This document shows positions 58,214-64,000 of a stretch of 64,000 bases of DNA, one piece after another. Source of the DNA: Paenibacillus nuruki (GTDB lineage Bacteria > Bacillota > Bacilli > Paenibacillales > Paenibacillaceae). Location: positions 87,477 to 151,476 of the forward strand of contig NZ_MDER01000043.1 in assembly GCF_001721045.1 (NCBI RefSeq), in the 5' to 3' direction. The notes below the pieces were generated by a model. The model saw only the letters and a program-made list of their open reading frames with translations, was not told the origin of the DNA and made no database searches. How positions within the stretch are numbered: position 1 is the first letter of the stretch; every line of letters starts with the position of its first letter. A program made the translations under genes and the position numbers.

Positions 58214-60071
58214 TCTATCCGTCAAAGAACCACTAGAAGAAAAGCAAAAGCTATCCAGTTCATCTGCTATTACACGTGTCGAAGACCGATTTGTTTATCA
58301 AGATGATGAGTTGATTGATAAAGCATTTAACTGGTCTCAATTTGCACGATTGTTCGGTTATATCAAGCCATATGCTAAGCAATTGCTACCCTTTATTATT
58401 TTGATGATGGTACTTGGCACGATTACCAAATTGGCGGTTCCTTATATTACTGGAGCAGCGATTGATAAAGCGATTCAACCTGTATCGGGTGCTCCTAGCC
58501 TCAAATTACTATACGGACTTACTGCATTGGCACTGGGATTATATCTTATCCAGTGGGCAGCGAATGCATATCGGATCAAATATACGAATATTATTGGACA
58601 ACGTGTGATCTATGATCTTCGTTCGGATTTATTTAGTCATATTCAGCGCTTATCCTTTTCCTTTTTTGATAAACGTCCCGCAGGTTCTGTATTAGTACGA
58701 GTAACCAATGATGTGAACTCTTTGCAAGATTTATTTACAAATGGTGCAGTGAACGTCATGATCGATTGTGTTCAGCTATTAGGTATCGTGGTGATTCTGA
58801 TGCTAATTAATTGGAAATTAGGGCTTGCTGTGATGCTGACCGTACCGTTAATGTTCTTCGTCTCCACCAAGTTACGCAAAATTATCCGTCTATCATGGCA
58901 AGAAGTACGGATGAAAAATTCACGTATCAATTCTCACTTGAACGAATCAATTCAAGGTATCCGTGTAACGCAAGCGTATACACAAGAAAAAGAGAACATG
59001 AAGTACTTTGATAATATGAATGCTTCTAGCAAAAAATCGTGGGATAAAGCTTCTGCACTCAATCAATCGTTCGGACCGTTGATCGAGATTACGGGTGGAT
59101 TGGGTTCTATGATTCTATTCTGGTATGGAGCCACATTGATCGCTAGCGGTGAGATTATGATTGGTACACTGGTCGCTTTTGCAAGTTATGTAGGGAATTT
59201 CTGGGACCCGATTAACCGTCTGGGAAATATGTATAACCAACTGCTTGTAGCGATGGCATCGTCTGAACGTATTTTTGAATTTATGGATGAAAAGCCTTCT
59301 GTAGCCGACAAGCCAGGTGCACAACCAATACCACGTATCAACGGAGATATTGTGTTTGACAAAGTGACTTTTGAATATGTAGCTAATCGACCTGCACTGC
59401 GCGAGATTGATCTACATGTCACCGCAGGGCAATCTATTGCATTGGTCGGACATACGGGTTCTGGTAAATCGACGATTATTAATCTGATTAGTCGATTCTA
59501 TGATATTAAGAACGGTACGATTAAAATTGATGGATATGATATCCGTGATGTGACTTTGGAAAGTCTGCGTGGACAGATCAGTATTGTGCTTCAAGATACG
59601 TTTATCTTTTCCGGAACAATACGAGATAATATTCGCTTCGGACGACTGGACGCTACTGATGAAGAAGTAGAAAATGCCGCCAAAGCTGTTCATGCTCATG
59701 TGTATATTGAGAAGTTGCCTAAAGGCTATGATACAGAAGTCGAAGAACGGGGAAATGTGTTGTCGATGGGGCAACGTCAATTATTATCTTTTGCCCGCGC
59801 ACTACTTGCAGATCCACGGATTTTGATTTTGGATGAAGCGACAGCCAGTATCGATACGGAGACAGAACTGCGTATACAAGAAGCACTAAAAGTGTTGCTT
59901 CAAGGACGAACTTCTTTTATCGTGGCACATCGACTTTCTACGATTCGACATGCTGATCATATTGTCGTATTGGATCATGGACAGATCAAAGAAGAAGGAA
60001 CACACGCAGAGTTGATTCAAAAACAAGGCATTTACAATGGTTTGATTGAAGCGCAATTCCGCTTTTTGTGA
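58206..60071 (+). CDS. ABC exporter half-transporter, partner subunit
   Basis: 621 residues. Six-helix domain and NBD with Walker A VGHTGSGKST, signature LSMGQRQ (degenerate at the second Gly) and Walker B LILDEATASID with a normal Glu. Its changed signature faces the degenerate Walker B of the first subunit, so the pair should have one active and one inactive ATP site, like BmrCD. The N-terminal tail of about 45 residues is polar. Substrate unknown; drug or lipid export is likely. Confidence 0.9.
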   Translation: MSNLSVKEPLEEKQKLSSSSAITRVEDRFVYQDDELIDKAFNWSQFARLFGYIKPYAKQLLPFIILMMVLGTITKLAVPYITGAAIDKAIQPVSGAPSLKLLYGLTALALGLYLIQWAANAYRIKYTNIIGQRVIYDLRSDLFSHIQRLSFSFFDKRPAGSVLVRVTNDVNSLQDLFTNGAVNVMIDCVQLLGIVVILMLINWKLGLAVMLTVPLMFFVSTKLRKIIRLSWQEVRMKNSRINSHLNESIQGIRVTQAYTQEKENMKYFDNMNASSKKSWDKASALNQSFGPLIEITGGLGSMILFWYGATLIASGEIMIGTLVAFASYVGNFWDPINRLGNMYNQLLVAMASSERIFEFMDEKPSVADKPGAQPIPRINGDIVFDKVTFEYVANRPALREIDLHVTAGQSIALVGHTGSGKSTIINLISRFYDIKNGTIKIDGYDIRDVTLESLRGQISIVLQDTFIFSGTIRDNIRFGRLDATDEEVENAAKAVHAHVYIEKLPKGYDTEVEERGNVLSMGQRQLLSFARALLADPRILILDEATASIDTETELRIQEALKVLLQGRTSFIVAHRLSTIRHADHIVVLDHGQIKEEGTHAELIQKQGIYNGLIEAQFRFL

Positions 60072-60184
60072 CATTATTCGACTTAATTAAGCCTTGAAAG
60101 TAAGAATTATACGAGAATTGTCAAAAAATTTAGACAAAGTGACTTGCAATCTTGCTCATTAGATAAGAGAATAGAAAGTGTCAT

Positions 60185-60261
60185 CACATTGTAAAGTTTA
60201 AAAGGAAATTCGTCGGAAATTTTACAATGTGCTATTCATTGTCGAATAGGTAATAATTCGA
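60185..60261. promoter_or_regulatory. hairpin and palindrome upstream of purT
   Basis: CACATTGTAAA (60185-60195) pairs with TTTACAATGTG (60221-60231). TCGAAT-N8-ATTCGA (60242-60261) is a perfect palindrome. The second vaguely recalls the CGAA core of PurR boxes but does not fit the full consensus; no purine riboswitch was found. Confidence 0.4.
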
Positions 60262-60333
60262 TAAGCAAAATGACGTAAGCAGTACCTTGTAGGTTGCAGT
60301 GCAAAACATGTATATAAGGGAGTGCTGTCTATC

Positions 60334-61521
60334 ATGTGGGGGGCCCCAAATTCTCGTCAAGCGAAACGGATGTTGATGCTTGGGAGTGGAGAACTTGGCA
60401 AGGAAGTAGTGATCGAAGCTCAGCGACTCGGCATTGAATGTATTGCTGTAGACCGCTATCCGGATGCACCTGCTATGCAGGTTGCTCATCGTTCTCATGT
60501 TATTGATATGCTTGATGGTGCTAAGCTACGAGCAGTCATTATCAGTGAACAACCGGATTTTATTGTACCTGAGATTGAAGCGATAGCAACAGACGTACTG
60601 GTAGAACTAGAGCAAGAAGGCTACAATGTAGTGCCTACCGCAGTTGCAGCCCAATTGACAATGGACCGTGAGGGGATACGCCGTCTGGCATCTGAGACCC
60701 TTGGATTGCCTACTGCTGCGTACCGGTTCGCTGACAACTTGGAGCAATTGAAAGAAGCTGTTGCTGTACTTGGAACACCCTGCGTAGTAAAGCCTCTTAT
60801 GAGCTCGTCTGGCAAAGGACAGAGCGTATGTCGCACACCTGAAGATGCTTCGGCATGTTGGGATGCGGCACTTGAAGGCGCAAGAGGCAAATCAGTTCGT
60901 GTTATTGTCGAAGCGTTTGTACATTTTGAAAGTGAAATTACACTGCTTACGGTGCGTTGTGCCTCTGGAACGTTGTTTTGTCCGCCGATCGGACATATTC
61001 AGCGGGATGGAGATTATGTTGAGTCATGGCAACCGCACCCAATGACTGCTGGACAGCTAGAAGAAGCACAACGTATTGCTGCAACCATTACAGAACGTCT
61101 GGGTGGATATGGGTTGTTCGGTGTCGAACTCTTTTTAACCCCAGATGGTGTTGTATTTAGCGAAGTGTCGCCAAGACCGCATGATACAGGTATGGTGACA
61201 ATGATTACTCAAGATTTATCAGAATTTGCTCTGCATGTTCGGGCTATTCTTGGTTTTGAGATTCCGAGTATTCATTTGTTAACTCCTGGCGCATCAGCGA
61301 CACTGAAAGCAACACAAGCTTCCAAAGATTTTGTCGTTGGCGGAATAGATGAGGCATTGAAGTTACCCCGTACGCAAGTACGTGTATTCGGTAAGCCGGA
61401 GACTAAGCCGGGTCGCCGAATGGCGGTAGCTCTCAGTGCGGATGAAAGTGTGGAAATTGCGCGGAAGCGAGCCGTGCAAGCGGCAGCTCTGCTAAAAGAG
61501 GAGTATGTACATGTCGACTAG
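60334..61521 (+). CDS. purT: formate-dependent phosphoribosylglycinamide formyltransferase
   Basis: About 395 residues from the ATG at 60334 (AAGGGAG about 11 nt upstream). ATP-grasp: [64 protein letters not shown]. Uses formate and ATP to make formyl-GAR, a folate-independent route in purine synthesis. Overlaps the GNAT gene by 11 bp. Confidence 0.96.
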   Translation: MWGAPNSRQAKRMLMLGSGELGKEVVIEAQRLGIECIAVDRYPDAPAMQVAHRSHVIDMLDGAKLRAVIISEQPDFIVPEIEAIATDVLVELEQEGYNVVPTAVAAQLTMDREGIRRLASETLGLPTAAYRFADNLEQLKEAVAVLGTPCVVKPLMSSSGKGQSVCRTPEDASACWDAALEGARGKSVRVIVEAFVHFESEITLLTVRCASGTLFCPPIGHIQRDGDYVESWQPHPMTAGQLEEAQRIAATITERLGGYGLFGVELFLTPDGVVFSEVSPRPHDTGMVTMITQDLSEFALHVRAILGFEIPSIHLLTPGASATLKATQASKDFVVGGIDEALKLPRTQVRVFGKPETKPGRRMAVALSADESVEIARKRAVQAAALLKEEYVHVD

Positions 61522-61966
61522 TGTATTAATGCCTGTTGCAGAAGTCCGTAAATTCGAAAGTAAAGATGTTCAAGCTCTAACTGCTCTAATGCGTGAACTT
61601 CGTTATCCGATGACGGAAAGTGTACTGCGCGACCGTATGGAAGCGTTGGAAGGCAAACCGCAATTTTTGACTCTTGTTGCAGAACGTGAAGGACAGGTCG
61701 TCGGTATGATCGCTATGTACCGTGAGACTTCATATGAGACAGGTCAACAGACTTCACAAATCACAGGTCTAATCATTTCTGCGAATTATCGTGGTCAAGG
61801 TATCGGACGTGAATTGATTGCTCAAGCTGAAAAGCAAGCAAACGAAGCTGGAGATCACTCTGTCTATGTAACAGGAATGAACCGTGACGAACGTCTATCC
61901 TCATGCTCTTTTTATCAACATATGGGCTATGAGAAGATTGGATGCCGGTACATTAAAAAAATGTAA
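61511..61966 (+). CDS. GNAT family N-acetyltransferase
   Basis: 151 residues from the ATG at 61511 (AGAGGAG 7 nt upstream). GNAT fold with the acetyl-CoA loop [19 protein letters not shown] and the [12 protein letters not shown]-terminal motif. Substrate unknown. Cotranscribed with purT through overlap; the pairing has no obvious pathway meaning. Confidence 0.9.
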   Translation: MSTSVLMPVAEVRKFESKDVQALTALMRELRYPMTESVLRDRMEALEGKPQFLTLVAEREGQVVGMIAMYRETSYETGQQTSQITGLIISANYRGQGIGRELIAQAEKQANEAGDHSVYVTGMNRDERLSSCSFYQHMGYEKIGCRYIKKM

Positions 61967-61993
61967 TTCCGCTATACACAGCCACACCTTTCG

Positions 61994-62025
61994 AAAAGGC
62001 ATCAGGTTAATCCTGGTGCCTTTTT
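61994..62025 (+). terminator. terminator downstream of purT-GNAT
   Basis: AAAAGGCATCAGG pairs with CCTGGTGCCTTTT (one wobble), five T. Confidence 0.92.
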
Positions 62026-62110
62026 GCTTTGATCATAGAGCGAAAATAGCAATTAAATACCAATAGATGGTAAAATATACGGTGATTCTGAATTTAAAGG
62101 AGGAACACCA

Positions 62111-62638
62111 TTGAAAAACAATCGTACATTACTAAAACGAATCACCTCAACTGCTGCCGCAGCAGTACTTGTAACAGTAACGATAGCAGCTCCTGCTCAA
62201 GCAGCTACTACACATCATGTGAAAACAACCAAACCTGTATATGCCAGTCAAAGTGCATCCGCAGACACCTCTACCTTTGTAGCGGAAGTGGTGCAATTGG
62301 TCAATCAAGAACGTAGCAAAGCAGGGCTAAAAGCATTAACGGTAGACACCAAGCTTCAAACGATGGCACAAGATAAAGCTATCGATATGGTGAAAAATAA
62401 TTATTTTGATCATACGTCACCAACTTATGGAACTCCTTTTGAAATGATGAAAACGTATGGGATAAGTTATCGTGCAGCTGGTGAGAATATCGCCAAAGGA
62501 CAGACTTCCCCTGCTCAAGTGATGCAATCATGGATGAATAGCTCCGGTCACAAAGCCAATATTTTAAGTTCTACCTTTACATCAATCGGTGTAGGGTATC
62601 AAAATGGAGTATGGGTACAAGATTTTATCGGAAAATAA
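62111..62638 (+). CDS. secreted CAP-domain (SCP-like) protein
   Basis: 175 residues. Start is TTG at 62111 with AAAGGAGG 7 nt upstream. Signal peptide about 1-31 (STAAAAVLVTVTIAAPAQA). CAP domain about 57-173: FVAEVVQLVNQERSKAGLKAL, YFDHTSPTYGTPFEMM, AAGENIAKGQTSPAQVMQSWMNSSGHKANI. Members such as YkwD are secreted; activity in bacteria is unknown. Confidence 0.92.
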   Translation: MKNNRTLLKRITSTAAAAVLVTVTIAAPAQAATTHHVKTTKPVYASQSASADTSTFVAEVVQLVNQERSKAGLKALTVDTKLQTMAQDKAIDMVKNNYFDHTSPTYGTPFEMMKTYGISYRAAGENIAKGQTSPAQVMQSWMNSSGHKANILSSTFTSIGVGYQNGVWVQDFIGK

Positions 62639-62700
62639 TACGCTACAAAATGCAATAATGAAATGTGACAGAGGCATCTGAAAATCAGATTTATAGAATA

Positions 62701-62746
62701 AAAAAATGCCTGTTTCCTTTGTTTTTAGAAGGAAGCAGGTATTTTT
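62701..62746. terminator. terminator downstream of CAP gene
   Basis: AAAAATGCCTGTTTCCTT pairs with AAGGAAGCAGGTATTTTT; T-rich tail. Confidence 0.9.
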
Positions 62747-62847
62747 ATAAGCTCATAAGCAGTATAATCGTTACATATTGGTCTTCATTAGGGTAAATAA
62801 GATGATATCCATAGCAATAATGCAACAGATAGAGGAGCCAACAAGCG

Positions 62848-63108
62848 ATGAAAACGATCAAATATTGCACAAAAAATGAAAAGTTCGGTACCAAACAAGT
62901 CTATAAAACACTTAAAAAAGAGTTCCCTGATGTAAAGCAAAAGCAAAAAAGTTGCTTAAGCGAGTGTAAAGCTTGTCGCAAACAACCGATCGCTTTAGTG
63001 GGAAAAAAGACACTGATATGCGAAGAAACCCCAGAACTATTATATGCCAAATTGGTCGAAATGATTCATGCATCTAATGATAAAAAAGGGAAAAAAAGAA
63101 AAGAATAA
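62848..63108 (+). CDS. DUF1450-like (YuzB-like) small cysteine protein
   Basis: 86 residues. Pattern IKYCTKNEKFGTKQVYKTL, then CLSECKACRKQPIALVGKKTL and ETPELLYAKLVEMI, matches the DUF1450/YuzB layout: an N-terminal Cys and a CxxxCxxC cluster. Could bind a metal or Fe-S cluster; function unknown. GAGGAG lies about 10 nt upstream. The Lys/Gly tail is specific to this copy. Confidence 0.75.
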   Translation: MKTIKYCTKNEKFGTKQVYKTLKKEFPDVKQKQKSCLSECKACRKQPIALVGKKTLICEETPELLYAKLVEMIHASNDKKGKKRKE

Positions 63109-63132
63109 TGATTTAATTATATTGTAAATTTA

Positions 63133-63176
63133 AACAACAGTAGCTATTTTTTTAAATAGCTACTGTTGTTTTTTTA
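63133..63176. terminator. terminator downstream of DUF1450 gene
   Basis: AACAACAGTAGCTATTT pairs with AAATAGCTACTGTTGTT, then a T run. Confidence 0.93.
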
Positions 63177-63294
63177 TTTATAACAGTTTTTAAAATGTGT
63201 CTTATAATACAAAAACATAGTATTTAACAATACATAAATTATTATAACCAGATGATATGTTAATAAAGTATTTAATCTAAGAAGGAGTGAGAAA

Positions 63295-63756
63295 ATGACA
63301 TTACAAAGTTTTTTTAATACATCTAAAATGAGTGTTTATCACGAAAAAATGATTGAACATGTTTTTATTGCTGAACTAGCACAAGCTTTAGGAAGAAGAC
63401 ATAAAAAAGTGGACTGTCTTGCTTCCCGTAGTGGAGATTTATTTGGTTATGATTTTGTACTTTTGTGTGATGGAGTAAGCAAATATGTACAAATGAAAAC
63501 TAGAGTTGGAAAAACAGATAGTTGGAAAGTAAATAAACAATTAGTAAATCAATATCCTCAAGAATTTGAACTTATAGTTGTTGATATATCTTATGATTCT
63601 ACTGGCAATAAGTTAAATAATCTTAAATACAAAATAATCGAGAGATCAAAAAAAATATCTCCAGAATTAATTTCAAGTGGTGAAAAAATAAAAGAAAATA
63701 AATTAGATATTCAAATATATGATATAGATAGTTTATCTTCCATTTTATTTCCATAA
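63295..63756 (+). CDS. hypothetical protein with a PD-(D/E)XK-like nuclease pattern
   Basis: 153 residues, AGGAG 7 nt upstream. A helix with Glu21/Glu27 (IEHVFIAELAQALGRR) precedes GYD at 51-53 and QMK at 66-68, the spacing and order of the PD-(D/E)XK fold (E...GxD...QxK). No DNA-binding module is seen. The gene is more AT-rich than its neighbours, which hints at acquisition. It could be a restriction- or defence-type nuclease or an inactive relative. Confidence 0.6.
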   Translation: MTLQSFFNTSKMSVYHEKMIEHVFIAELAQALGRRHKKVDCLASRSGDLFGYDFVLLCDGVSKYVQMKTRVGKTDSWKVNKQLVNQYPQEFELIVVDISYDSTGNKLNNLKYKIIERSKKISPELISSGEKIKENKLDIQIYDIDSLSSILFP

Positions 63757-63792
63757 TGTTTAAACAATTCTATATAGTTTAAAATATTTTTT

Positions 63793-63825
63793 GAAAGCTC
63801 TTTGTACATACAAAGAGCTTTTATA
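63793..63825. terminator. terminator downstream of the PD-(D/E)XK-like gene
   Basis: AAAGCTCTTTGTA pairs with TACAAAGAGCTTT, then TTATATTT. Confidence 0.85.
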
Positions 63826-63917
63826 TTTCATTACAAATATTATCCACTTATATAATAATTAATCTAAATTTTGTATAATACTATTTAAGTCGAAAGGGTG
63901 AGGGCAGGTATGTTATA

Positions 63918-64000
63918 ATGTATCAACATGTTTTACAAACTACTTTTTTTGAAGGAATTAATATTCAAGTTAAAGATTTTATTTTTTCACTTTTTCAAAA
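63918..64000 (+). CDS. truncated ORF running off the window end
   Basis: Open reading frame from ATG at 63918, beginning MYQHVLQTTFFEGINIQ, still open at the last base. AGG-type ribosome site about 10 nt upstream. No motif visible in 27 residues. It may be part of the same AT-rich accessory segment. Confidence 0.45.
   Translation, partial: MYQHVLQTTFFEGINIQVKDFIFSLFQ

Overview
The window is a moderately AT-rich, gene-dense stretch of a low-GC Gram-positive (Bacillales) chromosome. The organism is most likely Paenibacillus or a close relative. The evidence is strong Shine-Dalgarno sites (GGAGG-like), bacillithiol genes (bshB1, bshA), a T-box, an SLH-domain surface protein, a DynA-type double dynamin, and a gene order matching the well-known Bacillus ypjA-dapB-mgsA-bshB1-bshA-cca-birA-panBCD-dinG-ypmB-asnS-dnaD-nth backbone. 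No ribosomal RNA, tRNA, IS element, prophage or CRISPR array was seen.

Layout. 1-8.4 kb: an IDEAL-domain protein, ypjA-like and YitT-like membrane proteins, a MazG-like protein, then dapB-mgsA-bshB1-bshA-cca-birA. 8.4-11.2 kb: a repeat-rich spacer with a candidate structured RNA, then panBCD. 11.2-15.8 kb: a large SLH-anchored surface protein flanked on both sides by related, highly structured inverted-repeat elements. 15.8-21.2 kb: dinG-rex-MTA/SAH deaminase-tseB-like. 21.3-24.1 kb: a lipoprotein sugar-binding protein paired with a chemoreceptor. 24.4-31 kb: an FtsH-like protease with a small membrane partner, hbd-ackA, asnS, dnaD. 31.1-32.6 kb: a 1 kb AT-rich spacer with WalR-like sites before a secreted LysM protein. 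33-41.7 kb: methionine salvage genes (mtnE, mtnU, mtnWXB) interleaved with a proline T-box and proBAC. 42-46.8 kb: quinone/thiol stress genes (mhqO/mhqD-like, FrnE-like, HxlR regulator, NAD(P)H oxidoreductase) and a LysR regulator. 47-51.8 kb: leuCD, a wall amidase, and nth behind an attenuator-like leader. 52-60 kb: a DynA-like double dynamin and a heterodimeric ABC exporter with one degenerate ATP site. 60.3-64 kb: purT, GNAT, a CAP protein, a DUF1450-like protein, and an AT-rich end carrying a PD-(D/E)XK-like protein and a truncated ORF.

How they work together. The window mixes core biosynthesis (lysine, pantothenate, proline, leucine, purine, bacillithiol) with redox sensing and cell-envelope functions. 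The strongest observations beyond routine annotation are four. (1) A pair of covarying structured elements flanks the SLH gene. (2) mtnWXB is translationally coupled to proC behind a proline T-box. (3) A terminator/antiterminator-like switch sits directly upstream of nth. (4) A candidate structured RNA lies upstream of panB. All function calls come from reading motifs and gene order; no database search was run.
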